Assembly (NCBI GenBank): GCA_027038095.1
Contig: JALVYA010000041.1
Coordinates: forward strand, 1 to 15,129
Direction: 5' to 3'
DNA length: 15,129 bases
From: Archaeoglobaceae archaeon
GTDB lineage: Archaea; Halobacteriota; Archaeoglobi; Archaeoglobales; Archaeoglobaceae
Below, in pieces: positions 6,318 to 14,325 of the stretch (its first letter is position 1; the number at the start of each line of letters is the position of its first letter). Position numbers and translations under genes: made by a program. The notes below the pieces were generated by a model, which saw nothing but the letters and a program-made list of their open reading frames with translations, was not told the origin of the DNA and searched no databases.

Positions 6318-6343
6318 CAATTTAAGCTTTTGGTATGCCAAAA
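6318..6343 (-). promoter_or_regulatory. fbp promoter with adjacent 16-bp near-palindrome
   Basis: On the - strand a purine stretch (AAAAG, BRE-like) and CTTAAATT (TATA-like, about 6319-6326) lie about 25 bases before the ATG at 6296. Directly upstream, TTTTGG (6328-6333), four bases, then CCAAAA (6338-6343) form a 16-bp near-palindrome abutting the TATA/BRE. That is a natural position for a regulator of gluconeogenesis, activating from upstream or blocking TFB. Confidence 0.45.
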
Positions 6344-6379
6344 AGTACGTAAGTGGGCTGATAATAATAATAGTAAAGA

Positions 6380-6386
6380 TTTATTT
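6380..6386 (+). promoter_or_regulatory. Candidate TATA box for the KaiC-like gene
   Basis: TTTATTT preceded by AAAGA lies about 80 bases before the ATG at 6462. It would predict a leader of roughly 55 bases, in keeping with the strong ribosome binding site on this gene. A second AT-rich candidate (CTATAACTT) lies at 6396-6404. Confidence 0.3.
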
Positions 6387-6461
6387 GGGAAAACGCTATA
6401 ACTTGAATTGTTAGCAGGTAAATCAAAACTTTGAAAATTATGCTTAAGAGGTGGATTGAGA

Positions 6462-7202
6462 ATGGTGCCAAAACTGGAGAGAGTCCCTACAGGAATTCCG
6501 GGATTTGATGAGCTGTGTGAAGGTGGGTTGATAAGAGACAGGTCTTATCTTGTTACTGGAACATCTGGTTCGGGAAAGACTGTATTTGCCATGCAGTTTT
6601 TGCTGAACGGCATAAGAATGTACAACGAGCCGGGAATATTTATTGCGACTGAAGAGAGGCCTCAGCACGTCAGGGAACACTTCTCTACATTCGGGTGGGA
6701 TCTGGAAAAATATGAAGACGAGAACATGCTTGCAATAGTTGATGCAACGTCAACAAAAATAGGACTGCCAACTGACGAGAAGTACGTTGATATTCGCCCC
6801 TTCGATACGAGGTCGCTGATAGACAACATAATAACGATTCAGGACGAAATTGGAGCACTCAGGTGTGCTCTGGATTCCACGACATCTATAGGTTTTGCAG
6901 TGCAAGATCCTGCTAAATTCAGGGTTGAATTACTCAAGATATCCACGACTCTTGAAGTTCTGGGCTTAACATCGATTCTCACGTGCGAAGTTATTGAAAA
7001 CGGAGCAATAAACAGGTTTGGGGTTGAGAACTTCGTAACGGAGGGCACAATAGTTCTGTACTACACAAAATCTGAAAACATGAGGACCAGAAGCCTTGAA
7101 ATCTTCAAGATGAGGGGAAGCAACCACAGCAAGAAGACGCACCACTTCGTTATAGACAGCAACGGTATAACCGTTCATCCGGGAGAGGAAGTTTACAGCT
7201 AA
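6462..7202 (+). CDS. Single-domain KaiC/RadA-like ATPase
   Basis: The 246-residue protein is a single RecA-fold domain of the KaiC/RAD55 family. It begins with the family opening 'ERVPTGIPGFDELCEGGL' (6-23), then Walker A GTSGSGKT (33-40), the paired acidic residues of 'ATEERP' (E64, E65), Walker B 'CALDSTTS' with D138, and the C-terminal 'KMRGSNHSKKTHHFVI' stretch (216-231) typical of the KaiC subunit interface. Only one domain is present, unlike cyanobacterial KaiC with two. Such archaeal proteins bind ATP and form rings and are thought to act in signalling or regulation; the target here is unknown. ATG 6462 is preferred over TTG 6456 because AAGAGGTGG (6446-6454) is 7 bases before the ATG and only 1 before the TTG. 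Downstream comes a solute-binding-like protein. Confidence 0.88.
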   Translation: MVPKLERVPTGIPGFDELCEGGLIRDRSYLVTGTSGSGKTVFAMQFLLNGIRMYNEPGIFIATEERPQHVREHFSTFGWDLEKYEDENMLAIVDATSTKIGLPTDEKYVDIRPFDTRSLIDNIITIQDEIGALRCALDSTTSIGFAVQDPAKFRVELLKISTTLEVLGLTSILTCEVIENGAINRFGVENFVTEGTIVLYYTKSENMRTRSLEIFKMRGSNHSKKTHHFVIDSNGITVHPGEEVYS

Positions 7203-7357
7203 AATTTTATACGTAATATACCTAAAAAATCTCCAGCACCTGTATTTATCGGCAATTGTTGATTGACAGATTTTTCTGATGTACTTTGCTCTATCTAAAA
7301 AGCTATTCAAAAACAGAATTAAACTCTGCATTTACAGGGTTATCAAGTTTCAAAATA

Positions 7358-7366
7358 GATTTATTC
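7358..7366 (+). promoter_or_regulatory. TATA-like element for the solute-binding-like gene
   Basis: GATTTATTC, with TTTATT at 7360-7365 and an A-rich stretch before it, is centred 26 bases upstream of ATG 7388. The absence of any ribosome binding site before that ATG fits a leaderless transcript and helps decide the start. The 186 bases between the KaiC-like stop and this ATG hold no other gene. Confidence 0.4.
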
Positions 7367-7387
7367 AATGCTGACGTCCAGCAAACT

Positions 7388-8215
7388 ATGGAAATGCCAG
7401 TAATACCGGATGAAAGAGAAGATGACCTACACAACCTCGAATACGCGGACAGTGCGGAACTCATACTCTTCATGGCCGGAAACCAGTTCATGGTAATGGA
7501 CGAACTCGTAAAGGCGTTTCAGGAAGAGTACGGCGTTGAACGAATTTTTTACGAAACTCTGCCTCCGGGGTTATTGCTCAAGCAGATACTTGCCGGAGGA
7601 GCGATTTTCAAAGGCAAGGTTCTTCCGGGCACGGCGGACGTTTACTCTTCAGTAAGCGAAGACGCCATGAAAACGTTAAAGGATAGAGGGTTAATAGATG
7701 ACTACTTTGTTTATCTTCACAATCGAATAGTTTTGATGGTTCCGGAAGGAAATCCTACAGGAATCCGGTCTGTTTTAGACCTTGCAAGAGAAGACGTCAG
7801 AATATCTCAGCCAAATATTGAGAACGAGGACATAGCAAAATACATAGTTGAGATGTACCGCAAAGCCGGCGGTGAGGAACTGGTGAAAAGAATTTTGGAA
7901 GAAAAGAGAGAAATGGGTAAAACTATCCTTACGCTCGTTCACCACAGGGAAACGCCTGAGAGGATAATCAGGGGAGAGGTGGATGTCGGTCCTGTGTGGG
8001 CGACAGAGGTCGTTTACGCCAGAAAGAGAGGTTTGAAGGTTGAAGCAGTTGAAGTTGGTGAGGAGTTAGATCAGAGAGATAGGGTTAACTACTACATAAC
8101 AAAACTCAAAAACTGCCCGAATCCGGAAAATGCGGAAAAGTTTCTGGAATTTATAAAGTCTGAAAAAGCACAGAAAATTTACGAAAAGTATGGTTTTGTC
8201 CCTCACTTCAGGTAG
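7388..8215 (+). CDS. Periplasmic-binding-protein-like (ModA/WtpA-type) protein without signal peptide
   Basis: The 275-residue product has a type 2 periplasmic-binding fold like the molybdate/tungstate-binding ModA/WtpA group: a first strand with 'LILFMAGNQF' (25-34), 'LVKAFQEEYG' (40-49), 'ADVYSSVSEDAM' (83-94), the hinge-region 'VPEGNPTGIRSVLDLARED' (118-136), 'GEVDVGPVWATE' (196-207), and the usual ending 'YEKYGFVPHF'. No hydrophobic leader or lipobox is present from ATG 7388, nor in the longer frame from TTG 7286, and a stop closes the frame at 7277-7279. So it appears cytoplasmic, perhaps an oxyanion or metabolite sensor, chaperone or storage protein rather than an ABC transporter subunit. 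No permease or ATPase genes of an ABC importer are nearby. A second ATG at 7394 is possible. Ligand unknown. Confidence 0.75.
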   Translation: MEMPVIPDEREDDLHNLEYADSAELILFMAGNQFMVMDELVKAFQEEYGVERIFYETLPPGLLLKQILAGGAIFKGKVLPGTADVYSSVSEDAMKTLKDRGLIDDYFVYLHNRIVLMVPEGNPTGIRSVLDLAREDVRISQPNIENEDIAKYIVEMYRKAGGEELVKRILEEKREMGKTILTLVHHRETPERIIRGEVDVGPVWATEVVYARKRGLKVEAVEVGEELDQRDRVNYYITKLKNCPNPENAEKFLEFIKSEKAQKIYEKYGFVPHFR

Positions 8216-8222
8216 TCTGATG

Positions 8223-8235
8223 TTTTTGTGTTTTT
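8223..8235 (+). terminator. Double T-tract terminator after the solute-binding-like gene
   Basis: Two runs of five T (8223-8227 and 8231-8235) lie 8 to 20 bases beyond the TAG stop in T-rich sequence, as expected for archaeal factor-independent termination. It separates this gene from purL. Confidence 0.5.
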
Positions 8236-8270
8236 GATGTTTAATATTTAATATTGATTTATTTGTAAGA

Positions 8271-8329
8271 TATATAAATGATTATAGGATATACATTATT
8301 ATCTCCACATACTTCAAATTTATTAAAAA
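8271..8329 (+). promoter_or_regulatory. Candidate purL promoter region
   Basis: Two TATA-like elements occur: TATATAAA at 8271-8278 and TTTATTAAAAA at 8319-8329. They would give leaders of about 105 or 55 bases before ATG 8405, which carries a good ribosome binding site (AAGGAGAGG just upstream). I cannot choose between them. No riboswitch fold was recognised in the leader. Confidence 0.35.
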
Positions 8330-8404
8330 CCCAGCTTTTACGAATGTTCAACAAAGCTCGAGCAAATTCAAAACGAATTTAAGCAAAGATTTAGAAGGAG
8401 AGGC

Positions 8405-10693
8405 ATGCTGTATAACAGGGTTGACGTTCCTTTTGAACTGTACGAGATAAACATCCTCAACGCAGATGATGAAGATTTGAGGAAGATAAGCGAAGAGATG
8501 GGTCTTGCTCTGAACGTTGAGGAGATGAAGAGAATTAAAGCTTACTTTGAGAGAGCTGGGAGGAACCCTTACGACATAGAACTTCAATCAATTGCTCAGG
8601 CCTGGAGTGAACACTGCTGCTACAAGAGCTCCAAATGCTACCTCAGGCAGCACCTCTTCGGGGTTGAGGCTGACTACGTAATTTCGGCAATAGAGGAGGA
8701 TGCAGGAGTTGTTGAATTTGATGAGGATTACGCTTACGTTGTTGCGATGGAATCCCACAACCACCCGTCAGCCATAGAGCCTTACGGTGGTGCCGCTACC
8801 GGTGTTGGCGGAATTCTGAGAGATGTGCTGTGCATGGGTGCCCAGCCAGTAGCTCTGCTCGACCCCCTGTTTTTTGGGGAGCTCGACACGAGGTATGAGG
8901 AGTTACCCAGAGGAACCAAACATCCGCTTTACCTGCTATCAGGAGTCGTTTCGGGAATAAGGGATTACGGAAACAGGGTTGGCATTCCGACAGTTGCGGG
9001 GATGGTGTTCTTCGACAGGTCTTACCTGACGAACTGCATAGTAAACGTTGGGTGCGTGGGAATCGTCAGAAAGGACAGAATAGTCCACAGCAGAGCTGGA
9101 AATGCTGGAGACCTCTTCGTCCTTGCAGGAGGGTACACTGGAAGGGACGGCATACACGGCGTAACCTTTGCTTCAGCCGAGCTCGACGAGAGCAGTGAAG
9201 AGGAATCGAGAGGAGCCGTTCAGCTCGGAAACCCGATAATAAAAGAGCCGCTCATTCACGCATGCCTCGAAATAGTGGAAAAAGGACTGCTCACGGGAAT
9301 GAAAGACCTCGGAGGAGGAGGATTGAGCTGCGTCATCGGAGAAATGGCTCTTTCCGCAGGATTTGGAGCCGAGGTCTGGCTGGACAAAGTTCCGCTAAAA
9401 GAGGAGGGAATGGCTCCGTGGGAGATTTGGATCAGCGAGAGTCAGGAGAGAATGATGCTGACAGTCAGCCCGCAGCACGTTGATGAAGTGCTCTACATCT
9501 TCCAGAAGTGGGACATTCCCGCAGTCGTCGTCGGCAGGGTTACAGAGGACAGGAAGCTGAGAGTTTACTACAGGGGATACAGAATATACGACATGGACAT
9601 AGATTTCGTGGTTAAGGCAGTTGAATACTGCAGGGATTACACGATCAGAGAGGTTGTTGAGGTTGACGAGACTTCTGCAGTTCACGACCTGGAAGGGTTA
9701 ATCCTCAAAATGCTCGAGCACCCAAACGTTGCGAGCAGGGAGTGGATCATCAGACAGTACGACCATCAGGTGAGAGCTTCGACAGTCCTTCCACCGCTTC
9801 ACGGAAGGGCAAATGCGGAAACTCACGGAGACGCTGCAATCATAAGGCCGACTAATTCCTGGAAGGGTCTGGCGTTAACAGCTGACGTAAACCCGTGGAT
9901 GTGCAGGATCAATCCGTTCTGGGGGGCTGCGAGTGCGTTTGACGAAGTAATCAGAAACCTCGTAGCCGTTAACGCCACTCCCCACAGCTTTGCCGACTGT
10001 CTGAACTTTGGAAATCCCGAAAAACCGGAGAGAATGGGAGAATTCGTGGAGAGCGTTAAAGCACTCGGATGGATGGCGAGAGGCTACCCCCTTCCGTGCG
10101 TCAGCGGGAACGTGAGCTTCTACAACGAAACTTCTCACTCCGCAATAGCTCCCACTCCCGCGCTTATGGGCATAGGCGTAGTTGAGGACGTGAGAGATGC
10201 AGTAACGTCGCACTTCAAGGGGAAAGGAGACGTAGTGCTGGTCGGAGAGACGAAAAAGGAGTTTGGAGGAAGCCTTTACTGCAGGCTGACGAACCAGAGG
10301 AGTACGGTTGTTCCCAAAACATCTCCGGATAAGCTGAGGACTTACGCCAGAGCGATGCTAGATTCGTTTAGCCATTTCAGAGTTTACGCCTGTCACGATT
10401 TGAGCGAGGGAGGGTTAGCTGTGGCACTGGCAGAGATGTGCATAGGTGGTTCGGGATGCAGAATTAAGGGAGTCAGAGACTACGTTTCGCTGTTCTCAGA
10501 GTCGAATACGAGGTGGGTTGTGGAGGTTGATGGAGGAGAGGAATTCGTGGCTTTCCTCGGTGAAAGAGGTGTTAAAGCGGAGGTTATTGGAGAAAGCACA
10601 GGTGACGCTCTCGAAATAGGAGACATTTCAATCAGCACAGATAAAATGGAAAGAGCGTGGAGAAACGGCCTGGTAAAGTACACCGGGTGGTAA
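8405..10693 (+). CDS. purL: Phosphoribosylformylglycinamidine synthase subunit PurL
   Basis: The 762-residue protein is the small-type PurL. This is the ATP-dependent synthetase subunit that converts FGAR to FGAM in purine synthesis, together with PurQ (glutaminase) and PurS, neither of which is in the window. Clear signatures are 'FELYEINILNADDEDL' (10-25) at the N-terminus, the catalytic histidine block 'SEHCCYKSSK' with H70, the ATP/metal block ESHNHPSAIEPYGGAATGVGG (116-136), 'GMKDLGGGGL' around 300, 'GDAAIIRP' and 'SGNVSFYNET' in the second half, and 'CHDLSEGGLAVALAEM' near the C-terminus. The length is normal and no interruption is seen. The ATG follows AAGGAGAGG. A few extra N-terminal residues (MLYNRVDVP) precede the usual family start; they could be real. 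Confidence 0.96.
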   Translation: MLYNRVDVPFELYEINILNADDEDLRKISEEMGLALNVEEMKRIKAYFERAGRNPYDIELQSIAQAWSEHCCYKSSKCYLRQHLFGVEADYVISAIEEDAGVVEFDEDYAYVVAMESHNHPSAIEPYGGAATGVGGILRDVLCMGAQPVALLDPLFFGELDTRYEELPRGTKHPLYLLSGVVSGIRDYGNRVGIPTVAGMVFFDRSYLTNCIVNVGCVGIVRKDRIVHSRAGNAGDLFVLAGGYTGRDGIHGVTFASAELDESSEEESRGAVQLGNPIIKEPLIHACLEIVEKGLLTGMKDLGGGGLSCVIGEMALSAGFGAEVWLDKVPLKEEGMAPWEIWISESQERMMLTVSPQHVDEVLYIFQKWDIPAVVVGRVTEDRKLRVYYRGYRIYDMDIDFVVKAVEYCRDYTIREVVEVDETSAVHDLEGLILKMLEHPNVASREWIIRQYDHQVRASTVLPPLHGRANAETHGDAAIIRPTNSWKGLALTADVNPWMCRINPFWGAASAFDEVIRNLVAVNATPHSFADCLNFGNPEKPERMGEFVESVKALGWMARGYPLPCVSGNVSFYNETSHSAIAPTPALMGIGVVEDVRDAVTSHFKGKGDVVLVGETKKEFGGSLYCRLTNQRSTVVPKTSPDKLRTYARAMLDSFSHFRVYACHDLSEGGLAVALAEMCIGGSGCRIKGVRDYVSLFSESNTRWVVEVDGGEEFVAFLGERGVKAEVIGESTGDALEIGDISISTDKMERAWRNGLVKYTGW

Positions 10694-10772
10694 GCTTAAG
10701 GTTCATCTGAGCCGTATTTCTCACTTCAAAATTGCTAAAAGAAACAGAAAATGAAATGAATTGGGAAAGACC

Positions 10773-11522
10773 ATGAAAAGTATTAACGTGTACTTCATAG
10801 GTACTGCAGGCAGCGGAAAAACTCACCTGCTTGCTGCTTTTTCAGAGTGGCTCGACTTCCACAAAATAGACCACGTAACTGTTAACCTCGATCCGGGAAG
10901 CGAGGACATGCCTTACTCTCCCGACATAGACATCAGGGATTACTTTACCCTGAACGACATAATGCTCAGGTACGGGGTTGGGCCAAACGGAGCCCAGATA
11001 CTCGGGGCTGACCTTTTAGGAGCGGAAATAGACGAGATAAAGGATGAAATCGAATACTACGACGTCCCGTACGTGCTGATAGACACACCGGGACAGATGG
11101 AGCTCTTTACCCTGAGGAGAAGCGGCGAGATAGTCGTAAACGTTCTGGGAAAGGACAGCGTAGTAGTATTCCTTTTCGATCCCGTAATATCCAAGACGCC
11201 GGACGGTTTTGTATCCGTTACATTTCTCATGGCCTCTTCCGTTTTCAGGCTCAAAATACCCCACATACCTGTTCTGTCAAAGTGCGACCTTCTGGGGGCG
11301 AGAGAAATAGAGAGAATAGAGAGCTGGAGCGACCCGGACGTTCTTTACTCTGAACTCGGAAGCGGTGTGGAAAGAGAGGTGTTTCACGTTGTCAGAGAGG
11401 CTGGATTTCTTCAAAAACCAGTACCCGTTTCGGCAAAGGAGGGATACGGAATGGAGGACATCTACGACAGTATACAGGAGCTATTCTACGGAGGGGAGGA
11501 TATGGACAGAATTCTGTATTGA
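10773..11522 (+). CDS. GPN-loop GTPase
   Basis: The 249-residue protein is an archaeal GPN-loop GTPase, the family of eukaryotic Gpn1-3 and Pyrococcus Pab0955, dimeric SIMIBI-class enzymes linked in eukaryotes to RNA polymerase II assembly and import; the archaeal role is unsettled. Motifs in order: P-loop GTAGSGKT (10-17), 'VNLDPGSEDMPY' switch region (37-48), the defining GPN at 70-72 within 'YGVGPNGAQI', G3 DTPGQ (104-108), G4 SKCD (169-172) and G5 SAK (220-222). The length fits the family. The start is set at ATG 10773; an in-frame TTG at 10761 would add MGKT and is less likely, as GGGAAAGA can serve the ATG. It follows purL by 79 bases with no strong terminator between, so co-transcription is possible. 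Confidence 0.93.
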   Translation: MKSINVYFIGTAGSGKTHLLAAFSEWLDFHKIDHVTVNLDPGSEDMPYSPDIDIRDYFTLNDIMLRYGVGPNGAQILGADLLGAEIDEIKDEIEYYDVPYVLIDTPGQMELFTLRRSGEIVVNVLGKDSVVVFLFDPVISKTPDGFVSVTFLMASSVFRLKIPHIPVLSKCDLLGAREIERIESWSDPDVLYSELGSGVEREVFHVVREAGFLQKPVPVSAKEGYGMEDIYDSIQELFYGGEDMDRILY

Positions 11523-11564
11523 TTTTTTATACTTTAATTTTCGAATTTAATATATTTATTTTTT
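11523..11564 (+). terminator. T-rich terminator after the GPN GTPase gene
   Basis: A run of six T begins on the base right after the stop codon (11523-11528), and another occurs at 11559-11564. The second T-run is followed by ATAAAAAAA, so T-run and A-run can pair as a weak hairpin. The region is strongly AT-rich. Confidence 0.5.
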
Positions 11565-11595
11565 ATAAAAAAATTCTGAGTAATATTTTTTGGAA

Positions 11596-12270
11596 TGTCA
11601 AGGATAGGGATAAAAAAATAAATAAACTAAAATAAAAGACATGCAACCTGCCTTAAGTCAATTGGTAGATTGCGTCAAGACTACAAACTTTGGAAGAATA
11701 AGAAAGATATAGAATTCAAAGTTTGGCGGCTCTATTATTACTTTTTTCGGTCTTTCTCTGAGGAAGACAAGCAATTTTCTCTCCCTTTTCAAAGAAATAA
11801 GTCATGAATCAGTTAGAATCTATTATCACAGACTAAAGAAAGTCTTAATACAGCCAAAAAAGAAGAAAAGAAGGTTTATTGCGATAGACGAAACAAAGAT
11901 AAAACTTGAGAAGAAACAGATCCTTGTTTGGGCTGCTATAGATTGATACAAAGGAATGTTTAACCATGGGCTTTAGAAGGTGAGGAAGTTTCGAAGTTTA
12001 CGTTTTCTTGAAAGAGATTCTTAAACGCTGTGAAAACAAGCCAGAAGTAGTTGTTGATAGGGGATTCTGGTATCTATGGGCTCTGAAAAGATTGGGATTA
12101 AAATACAGGCACGAAACCTTTGGTGAATGCTGTAGAAAGTTTCTTTTCTGGGTTTAAGGAGAGGATGAAGAGGTTCTGGAATAGATCTCCATTCAGGAGC
12201 TCTTTTGAATGCAGAGCTGGTTGGAGAGTTTTGTAGCATTCTATAATTACTGGGGGTGTTTATCTTGACA
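11596..12270 (+). mobile_element. Decayed IS240/IS6-like insertion sequence
   Basis: About 675 bp bounded by matching ends: TGTCAAGGATA at 11596-11606 and, on the other strand at the right end, TGTCAAGATAAAC from 12270 leftward. The first seven bases are identical and the similarity continues if one G is skipped. Inside is a broken transposase gene oriented left to right. I found no target-site duplication next to either end, as expected for an old insertion. The size agrees with a compact element coding one transposase of about 230 residues. It fills most of the otherwise gene-free stretch from 11523 to 12363. Confidence 0.6.
11641..12256 (+). pseudogene. Transposase pseudogene, DDE IS240/IS6-like
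   Basis: Pieces of one transposase can be read in order but in changing frames. After ATG CAA CCT GCC (11641) comes 'GRLRQDYKLWKNKKDIEFKV' with 'LYYYFF', a shift at the six-T run near 11742-11747, then 'GLSLRKTSNFLSLFKEISHE' through 'RRFIAIDETKIKLE' and 'ILVWAAID', and an in-frame TGA at 11944. Then follow 'DTKECLTMGF', 'EGEEVSKFTF', 'FLKEILKRCENKPEVVVDRG', 'RLGLKYRHETFG', a shift near 12124, 'NAVESFFSGFKERMKRFWNR', another shift near 12230 and 'FVAFYNYWG'. The three acidic residues of the DDE triad (IDET, VVDRG, NAVES) are still visible. With at least five frame breaks and a stop it cannot make an active enzyme. The VVDRG block usually reads VVDGG in relatives (from memory). Confidence 0.8.
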
Positions 12271-12344
12271 CAACTAATTCAAGATTATCATTTGAAAGAT
12301 ACATCAAAAAGAAATCAAATACTAAATAATAATACTAATCCATT

Positions 12345-12350
12345 AAAAAA
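12345..12350 (-). terminator. T-tract terminator of the secretion gene pair
   Basis: On the - strand AATTTTTTAATGG gives six T residues 13 bases after the stop of the PilC/TadC-like gene, a typical archaeal T-tract terminator position. The 94 bases between the IS end and this gene hold nothing else recognisable. Confidence 0.45.
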
Positions 12351-12363
12351 TTATTGATGAACT

Positions 12364-14325
12364 TTAATGTATTAGTATCGTAAACAGCAGGTAGGCCATT
12401 ACCAGCATTATCAAGGAATGCTTCACTCCGGAAGAAAGGCTACCCTCACCCATTACACCTGCGACGAGTCCACCAAAGATGCCCTGAAATACTGAAGCGT
12501 GCATGAATATGTTCTTGTACGTTTTTACGTTTATGCCCCTGAGCATGTTGATGTGAGCTCCACTCGCCGCAACTTTTGCGGCACTCTGAGCTAAGGTTGC
12601 AAGAAACGTTGTTGTTATAATGTAAACTATTCCTATGAACACGAAGAACGATATGTATATTATTATAACGTACATGAACATGTTTGACTGTCTTTCCTTT
12701 CTTAGCAGCTCAGCATTGCTAGCATCCTTGGCAGAAATCATCAGAACCTCCGTAACGTTACCTGTTGATTTTAAAGCCTCATTGAGCAGAGATATCGTTC
12801 TCGTAAGTTCAAATATCTTTAACCTGTTGGCAAACCTTATTAAAGCATCGTTTAAGCTTATACCCCAGTCAAGGTCTGCTTTTATCTTGGATATCTCCTT
12901 CTTCAACGGCGTTGTGTCGGTCTTTGCAATCATCGCTATGGCTCTGTATATAGACATGCCGCTCTCGTTTGCAGAGGCGAGTTTGTTCAGGAATATTGGG
13001 GTCAGCCTGAGAGTTTTCCTTGTATTTCTCATTTTTAGCTCGTGAAAGATGACAAAAGGTAATAACATTATGATCAGGCCTATGAACACGTAGTCGTCTA
13101 TTTCAAACACCCAGTTCATGCTCCTGTAGAACGGGTACATCTTCAATCCGTAGGCTATGAATAAAAGCCCGAGCGGTACGGAAAAGGCGAATGCGTAAAC
13201 GGGCTTCTGCTTTACCGGTCTTAAAGGATGTCTCAGAGCCTTTCTGAACCTCCACGACTTTACTTTTTTCTTAAGCTTCTCTATTCTCTTCAGCTCTTCC
13301 TCGTTCTCGGCTCCGGAATGGGGTATCCTCAGGTATGTGTACCTCTCTTTAAGTTCCGGTGGTTCTCCCTCCTCAGTTGGTGTAAGCATTTTTATCACCA
13401 TTGCAAAGAAGAAAGAACCAACCGGTATCACCATGTATATCACAGCGTACAGTGCTGTCAGGTTTCCCTGACCCATAACTATCATGACCGTTTGAATAAT
13501 TATAAGAAACAGAGGGCCCGCTACAAAGGCAGTTATGTAGCTTTCAGCCATTAATCCGAGAAATTCAAGAAAGTTCTTCTGTTCCTGTCTCGCCCTTTCA
13601 AGATAGAAATCCGCTCTCTCCTCCAGATATCTGCTTATGTCTCCACCGCTGTCTATAACCGTAATCAACCCGTGCAGGAACTCCCTGAAGTTTTCTGAAG
13701 GAGAAAGCTCTACAGCTTCCGCTAAAACGCTTCTGAGGTCTTTTCCAAGCACTTCCATGTCTCTAACTATTCTTGCCGCCTCTCTTGCAACTTCGCTGTA
13801 AACTTCGTAGTAGTTGGAGAGAGAACGAAAGATTTCTATCAGGTTCATTCCGCCCTTGCTTAAAGAGTACATGAACGTTATGGCGTGAGGTAAAGCTCTG
13901 TCTATCTTGCTCTTTCTGTCGCTTATTATTGTGGAGGGATAAATTGAGAAGAGGAATTTTCCGAATGCGTAAAAAGCTGCTGTGAGTACAGCTACCAGCA
14001 CTCCGGCAATTACGTACTTTCTTATTTCTATCCACGTGCTGTAAACGTTTCCGGGGAGGGCTATTGGAAACAGAGCTTTTGGTAAATGCACGAAGTAAAT
14101 CAACACCACTGCGAGGAACAGACCGAGTATCAGTCCAACGATTGCGAAGAAAATTGAAACAACCTTTGCAGTGGCTATGTACATCTCGGGAGGCATCGAT
14201 ATCATTGCCTGTCTGAGTTTTTTCTCGAGGTCGTAGTACTTCTCAGCTTTCTTCCTTATACTCTCCCCAAACAGCCTGTAACCGAGATACGTAAAGTAGT
14301 TAGCTTCCCTGAACAGCGTAATCAC
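12364..14325 (-). CDS. PilC/TadC/GspF-like membrane platform protein, two T2SS-F domains
   Basis: The 653-residue membrane protein is the platform partner of a type IV pilus/type II secretion-like machine. It has two GspF (T2SSF) units: about residues 144-275 ('ALPHAITFMYSLSKGGMN' then 'VIDSGGDISRYLEERADFY') and about 441-570 ('LNKLASANESGMSIYRAIAM' then 'LNEALKSTGNVTEVL'). Hydrophobic segments lie near 54-80, 104-130, 262-285, 292-313, 376-395, 411-430, 548-585 and 636-652. A basic, charged linker (315-370) separates the halves. ATPase and platform together would assemble pilin-like subunits, which are absent from this window. The start is GTG 14325, unusual because the GTG lies within the best ribosome binding site; no in-frame ATG follows soon. 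The gene overlaps the ATPase gene by 26 bases. It is larger than typical ArlJ, so a non-archaellum pilus system is favoured. Confidence 0.88.
   Translation of the reverse strand: MITLFREANYFTYLGYRLFGESIRKKAEKYYDLEKKLRQAMISMPPEMYIATAKVVSIFFAIVGLILGLFLAVVLIYFVHLPKALFPIALPGNVYSTWIEIRKYVIAGVLVAVLTAAFYAFGKFLFSIYPSTIISDRKSKIDRALPHAITFMYSLSKGGMNLIEIFRSLSNYYEVYSEVAREAARIVRDMEVLGKDLRSVLAEAVELSPSENFREFLHGLITVIDSGGDISRYLEERADFYLERARQEQKNFLEFLGLMAESYITAFVAGPLFLIIIQTVMIVMGQGNLTALYAVIYMVIPVGSFFFAMVIKMLTPTEEGEPPELKERYTYLRIPHSGAENEEELKRIEKLKKKVKSWRFRKALRHPLRPVKQKPVYAFAFSVPLGLLFIAYGLKMYPFYRSMNWVFEIDDYVFIGLIIMLLPFVIFHELKMRNTRKTLRLTPIFLNKLASANESGMSIYRAIAMIAKTDTTPLKKEISKIKADLDWGISLNDALIRFANRLKIFELTRTISLLNEALKSTGNVTEVLMISAKDASNAELLRKERQSNMFMYVIIIYISFFVFIGIVYIITTTFLATLAQSAAKVAASGAHINMLRGINVKTYKNIFMHASVFQGIFGGLVAGVMGEGSLSSGVKHSLIMLVMAYLLFTILIH

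Noticed and set aside
6297..6341. Longer fbp N-terminus from the ATG at 6341
   Set aside because: It adds residues not found before the conserved KADIG region, and the likely BRE/TATA element and palindrome would fall inside it.
7286..7387. TTG-initiated extension of the solute-binding-like protein
   Set aside because: It has no ribosome binding site, no signal peptide and no family similarity; a TATA-like element lies 26 bases before ATG 7388.
12327..12377. 8-bp inverted repeat ATACTAAT / ATTAGTAT around the end of the platform gene
   Set aside because: It is short, AT-only apart from one C/G pair, and one arm is inside the coding end; chance is a sufficient explanation.
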